From: Leucobacter edaphi
GTDB taxonomy: Bacteria > Actinomycetota > Actinomycetes > Actinomycetales > Microbacteriaceae
Length of the DNA stretch: 64,000 nucleotides
Assembly: GCF_016522535.1 (NCBI RefSeq)
Contig: NZ_JAEHOI010000005.1
Coordinates: 1 to 64,000, forward strand
Direction: 5' to 3'
The position numbers were made by a program, and so were the translations under genes. This document shows, one piece after another, positions 44,899 through 54,119 of the stretch (position 1 is the first letter of the stretch; each line of letters starts with the position of its first letter). The notes below the pieces were generated by a model that was given only the letters and a program-made list of their open reading frames with translations, ran no database searches and was not told where the DNA came from.

Positions 44899-47370
44899 CT
44901 ATCGGCGGGAAGCGATGCGCTTCCGAGCCATGAGGGTCACACCTGCCGCGAGCATCAGGCCGGCAACCCCGGCCAGCCCGAGGAGTGCACCGTCCTCAGC
45001 GCCCGTGACGGGGAGGCCGGGCTGCGCCGGCTTCTCCGGAGTGGTCGGCGTCGTCGGCTTGGTGGGCTTCTCCGGGGTCTTCTCGTAGGTGTTCGTCAGC
45101 ACCACGTTCTGCACCGTGCCGTCGCCAGCGGTGACGTTCTCGATGTCGAACGTGCCGCCGGTCCACGTCACACCGGGAACCGCACCGGGGGTGAGCTCCT
45201 TCAGCGTGACCGTCGCCCCGTACGGGATCGGGTCGGACTGCACCACGACGCCGTCAGCGCGCACCACGATCTCGCCCGAACCCGCTTCGAAGCCGGTGCC
45301 AGCCGGGTAGCTGTACTCAACCGTGAACTGGGTATCTGCGGGGATGAGCGTCGAACCGTTGCCCTCGATCGCCTTGCGGATCCCGATCGCGCCCTGGCGG
45401 AGCTGGGTCGGGTTGTCGAGATCGATCGCGATCACCGTGCCGGGCAGCACCGTGAAACCGTTCTCGGAGAACACGGGATCGAGCCAGTCGACGCCGGCGA
45501 TCGGATCCGCGGCCTTCTCCGTGAGCGTCACGACCGCGCCAGCGGGCACGCCCTCGACGGTCACCGGGTCGCCGCCAGCGGGGACCTCGACGGTGCCGGA
45601 GCCGGTCTTGCCGTCATCCGTCGTCCAGGTGTAATCGACCGTGAACAGGGTGCCCTCCGGGACGAGGCCGCTCGCGCCGCCCGACACCGACTTCTTCAGC
45701 GAGAATCCGCCGAGCGTCTCCGTCACCGGGTTCGTCACCTTCACCTCGACGGCCGTGCCGTCAGCGACCGTGAAGTTCTCGGGAGAGATGACCGGCTTGC
45801 CCCAGGCGAGGCCCTCAACCGGGGCGGGCGTCTGCTCGGTCACGGTCACGTTCGCGCCGACGGGGAGATCGCCGCTCGTGACGGGCTTGCCGTCCGCGCC
45901 GACCGTGAGCGTGCCCGATCCGGCCGGGAAACCGACGCCAGCGGGGTACGAGTAGTCGAGCACGAACTGCGCGTCGGAGGGGACCAGGTCCAGCGCCCCG
46001 GCGGTGCCCTCGAGCGACTTCGCTGCCGAGAAGTTCCCGACCTTCACGTCGGCCTTGTTCGTCAGCACGACCTCGGCCAGCTTGCCGCCCTCGAGGGTGA
46101 AGTTGTTCTGCGAGAACGTGGGCTCACCCCAGGCGATGTTCGCGGGCGAGGTGGGCTTGACCTCCATCAGGGTGACGGTCGATCCGCGCGGGAACTCCGG
46201 GCTCTTCCAGGTCCCGTTGGCCGCGACCTCGAAGCTTCCCGTGAGCGCTGCGCTATCCGGCACGTTGACCACGTAATCGCCCGTGAACTTCAGATCGGCG
46301 GGGAGATTGACGGCGTTGCCCTCGACCTTCTTCGTGATCTGGAACACGCCGACGTTCTCGCCGATGCCGGTGCCGCCGCCACCCGCGTAGCGGACGAGGC
46401 CGTTCGCGCTGCCGTCGGTCTGTCCGTTGATCGCGAACTCGGCGGTGTTGGTGTACTCGGTTGCCTGGCCCGGGTTGGTGACCTTCGTGCGGTACTCAAC
46501 CTGGTAGTAGTAGCCCTGCTGGGTGGTGAACTTCACCACACCGGTGGTGGGATCGACCGTGTACTCGGAGCGGGGAACCAGCTGCCAGTTGATCGGACGG
46601 GTCGCGCCGTCGCCCGGTCGCGGGCCGATCTCGTTCGTTCGCTGCAGCTCGGGGGTCGAGTCGTTCACGATGAGTTCCTGGTTCGGGCCGGGCGTATCGC
46701 GCACCTCGACGTTCAGCCCGCCGGCCATGCCCCCCAGGGGCGCCTCGACGTGCACGTACCAGTCGACCTCGTCCTTGGCGTAGTCGTAGGATCCGTCCTT
46801 CTTGTAGTTCCAGACGAAATCGCAGTTCGTTCCGCACGTCTCAGTGGAGGGGGAAACGTTTACCTTGACGGTCTGGCCGCCGACCTCGAAGGTCTCCTCC
46901 TGCGTCTGGGTGACGGTCTTGTTCACCTTGACCCAGAAGTTGACGTTGCCCTTCAGGTTGCGCGAGTTGTCGGAGATGTACGCCGAATCGAAATCGCACA
47001 CGAGCTGGGTCGGCTGAGCGACACACGTCGCGATCGTTGCTCCGGTGTCCTGAGCCTTGATCGTGAAGGTGTCCCCGCGACCGGCGAGCTCCGGCGGGAG
47101 GGCGATCGTGAACCCGGCCGGCGATGAAGGGTTGTCCGGGAGCGTCCAGTCTGCGGTCATCTCCGCAGAGCTGCCGCTCGTAACCGTATTGTTCACGAAC
47201 TGAATATTCGTGACCGTGGCCGTGGTCGCATACGGCGGAGCTGCCATCGCGGCACCCACGCCGCCGGTCACGAGCAGCAGGAGCGCGGTCGAGGCCGCGG
47301 CGACACTGCGCCCGAGCCCCCGCATCCTGAAGCCACGACGTGCAAACCGCCTCGTCTTGCCCTGATTCAT
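44899..47370 (-). CDS. LPXTG cell-surface protein with four DUF5979-like repeats
   Basis: This 823-residue protein is secreted and probably sortase-anchored. Signal peptide: Arg-rich start then VAAASTALLLLVTGGVGAAMA (about 23-43). The N-terminal adhesin-like region (about 44-320) contains TADWTLPDN and GDTFTIK, reminiscent of collagen-binding Ig-like folds. Four beta-repeats follow, each with a K-K/S-V-x-G motif and PAGxxVTLxE (starting with ITKKVEG, AAKSLEG, LKKSVSG, IRKAIEG), matching DUF5979. The end is a TP-rich wall spacer, LPVTG at 786-790, a hydrophobic helix and RKR. ATG 47370 has AGGGGAAAA upstream. Paralogous to 51875-53695. The ligand is unknown; no sortase gene is in the window. 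Confidence 0.88.
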   Translation of the reverse strand: MNQGKTRRFARRGFRMRGLGRSVAAASTALLLLVTGGVGAAMAAPPYATTATVTNIQFVNNTVTSGSSAEMTADWTLPDNPSSPAGFTIALPPELAGRGDTFTIKAQDTGATIATCVAQPTQLVCDFDSAYISDNSRNLKGNVNFWVKVNKTVTQTQEETFEVGGQTVKVNVSPSTETCGTNCDFVWNYKKDGSYDYAKDEVDWYVHVEAPLGGMAGGLNVEVRDTPGPNQELIVNDSTPELQRTNEIGPRPGDGATRPINWQLVPRSEYTVDPTTGVVKFTTQQGYYYQVEYRTKVTNPGQATEYTNTAEFAINGQTDGSANGLVRYAGGGGTGIGENVGVFQITKKVEGNAVNLPADLKFTGDYVVNVPDSAALTGSFEVAANGTWKSPEFPRGSTVTLMEVKPTSPANIAWGEPTFSQNNFTLEGGKLAEVVLTNKADVKVGNFSAAKSLEGTAGALDLVPSDAQFVLDYSYPAGVGFPAGSGTLTVGADGKPVTSGDLPVGANVTVTEQTPAPVEGLAWGKPVISPENFTVADGTAVEVKVTNPVTETLGGFSLKKSVSGGASGLVPEGTLFTVDYTWTTDDGKTGSGTVEVPAGGDPVTVEGVPAGAVVTLTEKAADPIAGVDWLDPVFSENGFTVLPGTVIAIDLDNPTQLRQGAIGIRKAIEGNGSTLIPADTQFTVEYSYPAGTGFEAGSGEIVVRADGVVVQSDPIPYGATVTLKELTPGAVPGVTWTGGTFDIENVTAGDGTVQNVVLTNTYEKTPEKPTKPTTPTTPEKPAQPGLPVTGAEDGALLGLAGVAGLMLAAGVTLMARKRIASRR

Positions 47371-47699
47371 CTGTATTTTCCCCTGATCAAACAACAAAGC
47401 TCAGATAGCACATCATAATTACGTTCCGAAGTCGAACGAAGTGTAGTTATTCACCATTTCACCTCGGTTCCACGCAATGGCAACGTGGCTCACTTGTAGG
47501 CTTCGCACAACAGAGAGAAAGTAAATTCTCAGGTTTAATTTATGGCCAAAATGTCCGAGCGGCGGGGCGGGGCCGCTTCGCCAGCTCGGGACCCGCGAAT
47601 CTCGCTCCCGAGCGTTGAGCGGATCGGGCCGACCCCGCGGCGATTCGCTTCCGTCGGCGGCGGAGACGAGGAGCGGCCCGCGGGGTCGAGCGACCGGGG
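47371..47699. other. AT-richer gap upstream of surface-protein gene
   Basis: The first 150 bases are clearly less GC-rich than the surroundings and probably hold the minus-strand promoter of the surface protein gene: TTCGTT and TATGAT with a 17-base spacer can be read on the minus strand near 47408-47440. No protein gene is supported. GC-rich sequence from about 47550 may be further decayed DUF917 sequence, but I cannot align it by eye. Confidence 0.35.
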
Positions 47700-48061
47700 C
47701 CTCCGAGCCGTTCGGGCACGAGCGCCCTCGTCGATGCCGGAATCGAGAGATTGCCCGTGGCCGCGAATGCCGATGCGGCGGACGTAATACCGCACCGACC
47801 GTTGTGCCCGTCCAGTTACGCCCTGTATCGTCGTCAGCCACCGATCCCTACGGGCTTCGAGAATGCGAGTTGATCATGGGTTTTCCATTCCTCCGGTATC
47901 TCGACCCCGTCCTGGGCGGCCGAGCGGCCCCCGCGGACCGCGAGGGCGCCAGAACGTTCGCTCCGCCGACGCCCGCCGCATCGCCGCTCGCCGCCGCATC
48001 GCCGCTCGCAGCCGGCATCGCCCCCTCCGCGGCCCGTCCACGACTCCCCTCTTCCCACTGA
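47700..48061 (+). pseudogene. Frameshifted 3' remnant of a DUF917 gene
   Basis: In the frame of 47777-48061 the translation contains GGRNTA, VVP, PVSSSATD and GLRECELIMGFPFLRYLDP. Against the end of the intact DUF917 protein (38222-39337) 30 of 49 aligned residues are identical by eye, without gaps. Upstream the match continues in another frame as SGTSALVD at 47715-47735, against PDTIVLID in the intact gene. The distance from that Thr codon to GGR is 59 bases here and 60 in the intact gene, so a single-base deletion explains the shift. The 5' two thirds are missing or unrecognisable, and the C-terminus runs into Ala/Pro-rich sequence. Confidence 0.78.
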
Positions 48062-48089
48062 CCAGCGCACGATCGCTTAGGAGAGCACC

Positions 48090-49043
48090 ATGCACCACGC
48101 CCGCACGCACACTCGCAAGCACACCCTCGCGGTTACGGCGATCCTCGCCGCGGGAGCGCTCCTCCTCGCGGGGTGCTCCGATCCGACGACGCAGAAGGGC
48201 GGTGATTCGTCGAGTTCGAGCCCGGACGGGAAAGACCCGATCATCGTCTCGTCCGCGAATTTCACCACCTCGGAGATCGTGGCCAACCTGTACGCTGAGT
48301 CGCTGCGCGACGCGGGAATCCCCGTTGAGACGAAATTCAATGTCGGCTCGCGCGAGGCGTACGTTCCCGCGCTGAAAGACGGATCGATCGATCTGATCCC
48401 CGACTTCACCGGCAACCTGCTGCTGTTCCTGAACAAGGACGCCGACATGTCGTCACGCGAGAAGATCGACACGCAGCTCGCCACGGCACTGCAGGCCGAT
48501 GGGCTCGAGATGCTCGAGCCTGCGCCGGCCGAGGACAAAGACGCGCTCGTCGTCACCGAGGAGCGCGCGAAGCAATGGAAGCTACAGAGCATCGCGGACC
48601 TCAAGGCCCACAACGACGAACTGAAGATCGCCGGGGCGCCGGAGTTCAAGCAGCGCCCGGTCGGGCTTCCCGGACTCGAGAAGAACTACGGCGTCGTGCC
48701 CAAGGAGTTCGTCTCGATCTCCGATGGCGGCGGCCCAGCGACGGTGAAGGCGCTCGTCAACGGCGACGTCCAGGCCGCGAACATCTACACCGCCAGCTCG
48801 AGCATCCCAGCGAACAAGTTCGTCGTGCTTGAGGATCCGAAATTCAACTTCCCGAGCCAGAACACGGTCCCCGTGATCTCCGAGAAGAAGGTGACGGATC
48901 AGGTGAAAAAGGTACTGAACGGGGTCTCGGCGAAGCTCACGACGGAGGAACTCGTGAAGCTTGACGAGATGGTGACGGGTCCGCAGAAGCTCGAGCCGAA
49001 CGCCGCGGCGAAACAGTGGCTGAAGGAGAAGGGCCTGATCTAG
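48090..49043 (+). CDS. Quaternary-amine ABC transporter substrate-binding lipoprotein (copy 2)
   Basis: This 317-residue lipoprotein is closely similar to that at 39387. The signal peptide TLAVTAILAAGALLLAGC has a perfect lipobox LAGC (Cys29), followed by a Ser-rich linker. The binding-protein fold carries the same landmarks: IIVSSANFTTSEIVANLYAESL, FNVGSREAYVPALKDGSIDL, FKQRPVGLPGLEKNYGVVP, ISDGGGPATVKALVNGDV. Key segments around the presumed ligand pocket are conserved between copies, suggesting the same or a very similar ligand. AGGAGAG precedes ATG 48090. It is followed after 104 bases by the ATPase gene; the lyase gene present in the first unit is missing here. Confidence 0.9.
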   Translation: MHHARTHTRKHTLAVTAILAAGALLLAGCSDPTTQKGGDSSSSSPDGKDPIIVSSANFTTSEIVANLYAESLRDAGIPVETKFNVGSREAYVPALKDGSIDLIPDFTGNLLLFLNKDADMSSREKIDTQLATALQADGLEMLEPAPAEDKDALVVTEERAKQWKLQSIADLKAHNDELKIAGAPEFKQRPVGLPGLEKNYGVVPKEFVSISDGGGPATVKALVNGDVQAANIYTASSSIPANKFVVLEDPKFNFPSQNTVPVISEKKVTDQVKKVLNGVSAKLTTEELVKLDEMVTGPQKLEPNAAAKQWLKEKGLI

Positions 49044-49147
49044 CACGTGCGGGCGCCGGATCGCGGCCGGATGCGCCGCCGATCCAGCACCGCGCCAGCA
49101 GCCCCTCCGCCCAGCACCGCACCACGCTCGACCCAGAAAGCCCGCGC

Positions 49148-50206
49148 ATGATCTCCTTCCAGAACGCATCGAAAGCCTTTCCCGACGGCACCGTCGGGGT
49201 CGACGACCTGAGCCTCGAGGTGGAGACCGGGTCCCTCACGGTATTCGTCGGGCCGAGCGGCTGCGGCAAAACGACCTCGATGCGGATGGTCAACAAGATG
49301 GTGACGCCCACGAGCGGCCGCGTGCTCATCGACGGTCGCGACATCGCGGACCTCCCCACCGTTCCCCTCAGACTCGGGATCGGCTACGTGATCCAGCACG
49401 CTGGTCTCCTCCCCCACCGCACGGTACTCGACAACGTCGCGCAGGTCCTCCGCCTCAAGGGACTCAGCAGGCGGGAAGCGCGGGCCCGCGCGCACGAGGC
49501 CATCGAGCGCGTGCAGCTGCGTCCCGAACTCATCGATCGCTACCCCTCGCAGCTCTCCGGCGGACAGCAGCAGCGCGTTGGTGTGGCCCGAGCGCTCGCC
49601 GCGGATCCCCCGATCCTCCTCATGGATGAGCCGTTCAGCGCTGTCGACCCCGTCGTGCGCGAGGAACTGCAGCTCGAGATCCTCAGGATCCAGCGCGAGG
49701 TGCAGAAGACGATCCTGTTCGTCACGCACGACATCGACGAGGCGCTCCGCCTCGGCGACCGGATCGCGGTGTTCGCCCCGGGTGGCGAGGTCCAGCAGTA
49801 CGCCGCTCCGGAGACCGTGCTCACGCAGCCCGCGAACGAGCTCGTGCGCTCCATGGTGGGCCGTGATCGGGGATTCCGTGCGCTCTCCTTCGCCGGGGCT
49901 GAATCGGTCCCCGTGCATCAGCTCCCCGGGGCATCGGACGGCACGATCCACGTCGACGGCGCCTGGGCGTTCACGCTCGACCCGGACGGCCGCCCGGGCG
50001 ACTGGCTCGGCAGCGACGGCGCACCGCTCGGGCTCGGGACCCTGATCCCGCCGGACGGGAGCCTCAGAACCGTGCTCGACGCCGTGCTGTCCTCGCCCGC
50101 GCCATACGCGATCTGCGTCGATGCGGCGGGACGCCCCTCCGGGATCGTGCAGGCCGAGGACGCCTATCGCGCCGTCGCGCGGCGCGGAAGCGGTGAGGCG
50201 CCGTGA
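49148..50206 (+). CDS. Quaternary-amine ABC transporter ATPase (copy 2)
   Basis: This 352-residue OpuCA-type ATPase has Walker A GPSGCGKTT (about 35-43), signature LSGGQQQRVGVARAL, Walker B ILLMDEPFSAVDP and VTHDIDEALRLGDRI. It is near-identical to the 42080 protein over the first 240 residues and diverges in the C-terminal regulatory region (about 245-352). ATG 49148 begins the conserved fold; the frame upstream is non-coding. The next gene overlaps by 4 bases (GTGA). Confidence 0.92.
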   Translation: MISFQNASKAFPDGTVGVDDLSLEVETGSLTVFVGPSGCGKTTSMRMVNKMVTPTSGRVLIDGRDIADLPTVPLRLGIGYVIQHAGLLPHRTVLDNVAQVLRLKGLSRREARARAHEAIERVQLRPELIDRYPSQLSGGQQQRVGVARALAADPPILLMDEPFSAVDPVVREELQLEILRIQREVQKTILFVTHDIDEALRLGDRIAVFAPGGEVQQYAAPETVLTQPANELVRSMVGRDRGFRALSFAGAESVPVHQLPGASDGTIHVDGAWAFTLDPDGRPGDWLGSDGAPLGLGTLIPPDGSLRTVLDAVLSSPAPYAICVDAAGRPSGIVQAEDAYRAVARRGSGEAP

Positions 50207-50982
50207 ACTGGGCGTTCGAGAACTGGCAGGCGCTGCTCGGGCTGATCGCGCAACACGCCCTGCTTGCCGCGGCACCGACCCTGATCGGACTCGCGATCGC
50301 GATCCCGCTCGGGCTGCTCCTCCACCGGACTCGCGCGCCGCGCGCCATCGCGTTCGCGGTCGGCGGGATCATCTTCACGATCCCCTCCCTCGCCCTTTTC
50401 GTGGTCATCCCGTCGATCATCGGCACCCAGATCCTGAACCCGATCAACGTGGTCATCGCACTGTCCTGCTATTCCGCGGCGCTGCTGCTGCGCTCGGTCT
50501 TCGAGGCGCTCGACTCGGTCGACCCAGTGGTGCGTGATGCCGCCCTCGCGATCGGCACGTCGCGCGTTCGGCTCGCACTCGGAACCGACCTCCCGCTCGC
50601 GATTCCCGTGCTGACCGCGGGAGCCCGTGTCGTCGCCGTGACGAACGTGTCGCTCGTGTCCGTGGGTGCGGTGATCGGCGTCGGCGGCCTCGGCCAGTTG
50701 TTCACCGCCGGGTATCAACGCAATTACCCCGATCAGATCCTCGCCGGAATCCTCGCGATTCTCGTGCTCGCGTTCGTCTTCGACCGCGTGCTCAGCCTGA
50801 TCGGGCGGATCCTCACCCCGTGGACCCGCGCGGGAGTGGCTCGTCGCGGCAGCGGCAACGGCAACGGTAGCGGCAGCACCGAGACGCCCGGTGCAGCCCT
50901 CACGGGCACCGCGTCCACCGCTCGCGCGAGCAACAGCCGGGCCGGCGCGCACCCGAGCGAGGAGGTGGCCGATGTTCGGTGA
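50203..50982 (+). CDS. Quaternary-amine ABC transporter permease (copy 2, OpuCB-like)
   Basis: This 259-residue permease is similar throughout its first 215 residues to the 43132 gene product, with the loop DAALAIGTSRVRLALGTDLPLAIP and VTNVSLVSVGAVIGVGGLGQLF. It carries an extra tail of about 40 residues, Gly/Asn/Ser/Thr-rich, probably disordered and cytoplasmic, which copy 1 lacks. GTG 50203 overlaps the ATPase stop. The end overlaps the next gene by 11 bases. Confidence 0.92.
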   Translation: MNWAFENWQALLGLIAQHALLAAAPTLIGLAIAIPLGLLLHRTRAPRAIAFAVGGIIFTIPSLALFVVIPSIIGTQILNPINVVIALSCYSAALLLRSVFEALDSVDPVVRDAALAIGTSRVRLALGTDLPLAIPVLTAGARVVAVTNVSLVSVGAVIGVGGLGQLFTAGYQRNYPDQILAGILAILVLAFVFDRVLSLIGRILTPWTRAGVARRGSGNGNGSGSTETPGAALTGTASTARASNSRAGAHPSEEVADVR

Positions 50983-51649
50983 CATGCTCGGCTTCCTCGC
51001 AGACGGCGCCAACTGGATCGGCTCCGACGGCATCCTGAGCCGCCTCCTCGAGCACCTCGGCATCTCGGCGCTCTCCGTGCTCATCGCCGCGGTGATCGCG
51101 ATCCCGATCGGGATCCTGATCGGGCACACCGGCCGCGGCGTCACCCTCGCGGTCGGGGCGATGAACACGCTGCGCGCGCTCCCGAGCCTCGGCGTCATGA
51201 CCCTGCTCGCGCTGTTCATCGGCCTCGGGCTGATCCCGCCCGTGATCGCGCTCGTGGCCCTCGCGATCCCGCCGCTGCTCGCCGGAGTCACCTCCGGGTT
51301 CCGGAGCGTCGACCCGACGACCGTCGACGCCGCGCGCGCGATGGGCATGCGAGAGGGCCAGATCATCACGCAGGTCGAGCTTCCGCTCGCGGTGCCGCTG
51401 ATCGCGGCGGGGTTCCGCAACGCCGCGCTGCAGGTGATCGCGACCGCCACGATCGCCGCCTACGTCAACCTCGGCGGTCTCGGGCGCTACATCTTCGACG
51501 GACTCGCCGTCTACGACTACGGGAGCATGCTCGTGGGCGCGGTGCTCGTGTCGATGCTCGCGCTCATCGTCGACGGGACGCTCGCCGGTCTCGGCGCGAT
51601 CGCGGCGCCCCGGACCGGCCGCCGCTCCCGCCGCTCCGGCCGAACCTGA
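50972..51649 (+). CDS. Quaternary-amine ABC transporter permease (copy 2, OpuCD-like)
   Basis: This 225-residue permease is paralogous to the 43784 gene product, with the loop DAARAMGMREGQIITQVELPLAVP and VIATATIAAYVNLGGLGRYIFDGLA. GAGGAGGTGG lies before ATG 50972, which is why this start was chosen over the upstream open frame. It forms the transmembrane domain with the preceding permease. No small membrane protein follows, unlike in copy 1. Confidence 0.92.
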   Translation: MFGDMLGFLADGANWIGSDGILSRLLEHLGISALSVLIAAVIAIPIGILIGHTGRGVTLAVGAMNTLRALPSLGVMTLLALFIGLGLIPPVIALVALAIPPLLAGVTSGFRSVDPTTVDAARAMGMREGQIITQVELPLAVPLIAAGFRNAALQVIATATIAAYVNLGGLGRYIFDGLAVYDYGSMLVGAVLVSMLALIVDGTLAGLGAIAAPRTGRRSRRSGRT

Positions 51650-51774
51650 CACGAGCGCCGGGATGCTCACGCGCGAGGCGGGCCGGGCGATCCCGCACCG
51701 TCAGCGGGCGGTGGGGCCCTGACCGGTCCTTCCCATGGCTGAACCGGAGATCCTCGGCCGACGCTCGCGCACAC

Positions 51775-51819
51775 GCACGAATCCCCGCCTCGAATGGACT
51801 TCGAGGCGGGGATTCGTGC
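51775..51819. terminator. 20-bp perfect hairpin between importer copy 2 and surface-protein gene
   Basis: GCACGAATCCCCGCCTCGAA (51775-51794) pairs perfectly with 51800-51819 around loop TGGAC. It is convergent and bidirectional. The sequence differs from the hairpin at 44791-44843 although the position in the unit is the same. Confidence 0.88.
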
Positions 51820-51874
51820 GCTGTTCACGGTGTCGGGAAGGAGGGGCCGAGCCCTCCTCCCCGCCACTCAGCCC

Positions 51875-53695
51875 TTAGCCGCGGGAGGCGAGGCGCTTCC
51901 GCGCCATCAGCGCCGCTCCGGCCGCGAGCATGAGACCCGCGACACCGGCGAGGCCGAGCATCGCGCCGTCGCCCGCACCGGTCACCGGCAGCTCCGGCTT
52001 CGCCGGCTTCTCCGGCGTGGTCGGGGTCGTCGGCTTCGTCGGCTTCTCCGTGACCGGGTTCTTCACCTGGATCGCAACCTCAGTGCCATCGCCGATCGTG
52101 AACGTCGACGGCGAGATCTCCGGGGTGCCCCAGACGAGCCCCTCGACCGCTGCCGGCGCCTTCTCGGTCACGGTCACCTCGGCCCCCATCGGGAGATCCG
52201 GGCTCGAGACCCGCTGACCGTCGGCGCCGATCTTCAGCGTGCCCGAGCCTGCGGGGAAGCCCACTCCGGCCGGGTACGAGTAGTCGAGATCGAACGTCGC
52301 GTTCTCGGGCACGAGATCCTGCGCGGCCTTCGTGCCGTCGAAAGACTTCGCGGCCGAGAACTTGCCGAGCTTCACCGACGCGGTGTTGGTGAGCTGGATC
52401 TCGGTGAGCTTGCCGCCCTCGAGCTTGAAGTCGTTCTTCGAGAAGACCGGCGTGGCCCAGTTGATGTTCGACGGGCTCGTCGGCGTGACCTCGTTCAGGT
52501 GAACCGTCGAGTCTCGGGGGAACTCGTCGCTCTCCCAGGTGCCATCGGCAGCGACCTCGAAGTCGCCGTCCAGCACGTCACCCGCGGGAGTGGTGACGGT
52601 GTAGGTACCGGTGAACTTCAGATCGGACGGAAGATTCGCGGCGTCGCCTTCGACCTTCTTCGTGATGCTGAACACGCCGACGTTGTCGCCGATGCCCGTG
52701 CCGCCGCCACCGGCGTAGCGGACGTGACCGTCAGCTCCGCCGCCGCTCTGGCCGTTGATCGTGAAGTCGGCCCGGTTGGTGTAGTCACCCGTTGCGCCGT
52801 TGTCCGTCACGTCGGTGACGTACTTCACCTGGTAGAAATAGCCCTGCTTCGTGGTGAACACTACGGTTCCGTTGGCGTCGACCGAGTAGTCGGCGCGCGG
52901 AACGATCTGCCAGTTCTGGGGCCGGATCGCGCCGTCGCCGCGCGGGCCCTTCTCGTTCGTCTCCATGAGGAGCGGGTTCGTGTCCGTGACCGTGAGGCTC
53001 TGGTTCGGGCCCGGGGTGTCCGTCACCTCGATCTTCTGGCCGCCGGCCATTCCGGCCTCGGGCGCCCCGATGTGGACGTACCAGGAGATCGTGTTGTTCG
53101 CGTAGTCGAAGGCGCCGTCCTTGCGGTTGTCCCACAGGAAGTCGCAGTTCGTGGTGCAGGTGCCGCCCGGCGGGGTCACGGTGACCGTCACGACCTGACC
53201 GTTGACGGTGAAGGACTCTTCCTCGGTCTGCGTCACGTCCTTCTTGACGACGACCCAGAAGTTCACGTTTCCGTGCAGGTTGCGGGGATTCTCCGAGATG
53301 TACCCCGCGTCGAAATCGCACTCCAGCTGCGTCGCGCGCGCCACGCAATTCGCGATCGTCTCGCCGGTGTCCGAGGCCGTGATGACGAACGTGTCGCCGC
53401 GACCCGCGAGCTCCGGCGGGAGCGCGATCGTCATGCCAGCGGGCGGAGTCGGGTTGTCCGGCAGCGTCCACTCGGCGGTCATCTCGGCCGAGGAGCCGCT
53501 TCCGACGGTGTCCTTCACGAAGTTGATGTTCGAAACCGTCGCGTTCGTCGTGTACGGCGGTGCCGCGACAGCCGCTCCGACGCCGCCGGTGACGAGCAGC
53601 AGCAGCGCGGTTCCGGCGGCCGCGAGGCTTCGGCCGACGTTCCAGAATCTTCCGGAAGCGGGCTTCGCCCCACCTTTTTGGGCGCGATGAATCAT
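51875..53695 (-). CDS. LPXTG cell-surface protein with two DUF5979-like repeats
   Basis: This 606-residue secreted wall protein is paralogous to that at 44899-47370. Signal peptide: LAAAGTALLLLVTGGVGAAVA (about 24-44). The N-terminal adhesin-like region keeps TAEWTLPDN, LPPELAGRGDTFVI and the Cys pattern of the paralogue. Only two DUF5979-like repeats remain (ITKKVEG and AAKSFDG), so it is shorter by about 217 residues, equal to two repeats. It ends with a TP-rich spacer, LPVTG at 569-573, a hydrophobic helix and RKR. A G-rich ribosome site (GGGGGGATATTGCA) precedes ATG 53695. It is probably an adhesin; the ligand is unknown. Confidence 0.88.
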   Translation of the reverse strand: MIHRAQKGGAKPASGRFWNVGRSLAAAGTALLLLVTGGVGAAVAAPPYTTNATVSNINFVKDTVGSGSSAEMTAEWTLPDNPTPPAGMTIALPPELAGRGDTFVITASDTGETIANCVARATQLECDFDAGYISENPRNLHGNVNFWVVVKKDVTQTEEESFTVNGQVVTVTVTPPGGTCTTNCDFLWDNRKDGAFDYANNTISWYVHIGAPEAGMAGGQKIEVTDTPGPNQSLTVTDTNPLLMETNEKGPRGDGAIRPQNWQIVPRADYSVDANGTVVFTTKQGYFYQVKYVTDVTDNGATGDYTNRADFTINGQSGGGADGHVRYAGGGGTGIGDNVGVFSITKKVEGDAANLPSDLKFTGTYTVTTPAGDVLDGDFEVAADGTWESDEFPRDSTVHLNEVTPTSPSNINWATPVFSKNDFKLEGGKLTEIQLTNTASVKLGKFSAAKSFDGTKAAQDLVPENATFDLDYSYPAGVGFPAGSGTLKIGADGQRVSSPDLPMGAEVTVTEKAPAAVEGLVWGTPEISPSTFTIGDGTEVAIQVKNPVTEKPTKPTTPTTPEKPAKPELPVTGAGDGAMLGLAGVAGLMLAAGAALMARKRLASRG

Positions 53696-54119
53696 TGCAA
53701 TATCCCCCCTGGATAGACAAACATGTCCCCGCCATGCCAGCACATTCGGCACCACATGTCGAACACTGATCGAAACTTCACTGAAAACCCTAGGAATCCT
53801 CTGAAATCTATGAAGCAGGTTTGTAGGGGATACATTACGGAACGAGTGCGGCTCTCCGGGCCAGGGTCCCTCCTGCCGCACACCGCGGAGCTCCGATCGC
53901 CACGCCGCCCTCAAGGAAGTGAAGGCGCTCGCGAGCCACTCCGCCAAGAGCCGGCCGAGTGACAGCGAACTCCAGATCAGACAACACTTGTCGATGAAAT
54001 AACCCAACGAACTTTCCCGGAAAACAAAATTGCTCCCCGTCTCAAAACCTGTGAGAGAATTCCGAAACGGAACGCGATGAATCTGTGTCGCCGCGTTCCT
54101 GTACCCGGGGGGATACCAC
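53696..54119. other. Intergenic region between two divergent surface-protein genes
   Basis: These 424 bases are less GC-rich than the genes around them and contain no credible reading frame. They should hold promoters for both surface proteins. GGGGGG lies just upstream of 54120 and a mirrored C-tract (53702-53707 on the plus strand) just upstream of 53695, giving both genes G-rich ribosome sites. I see no clear operator. Confidence 0.4.

Noticed and set aside
47615-48061. An intact 148-codon gene upstream of importer copy 2
   Set aside because: Only its middle matches DUF917, the match continues upstream in another frame, and both ends are low-complexity. It is better explained as a pseudogene fragment.
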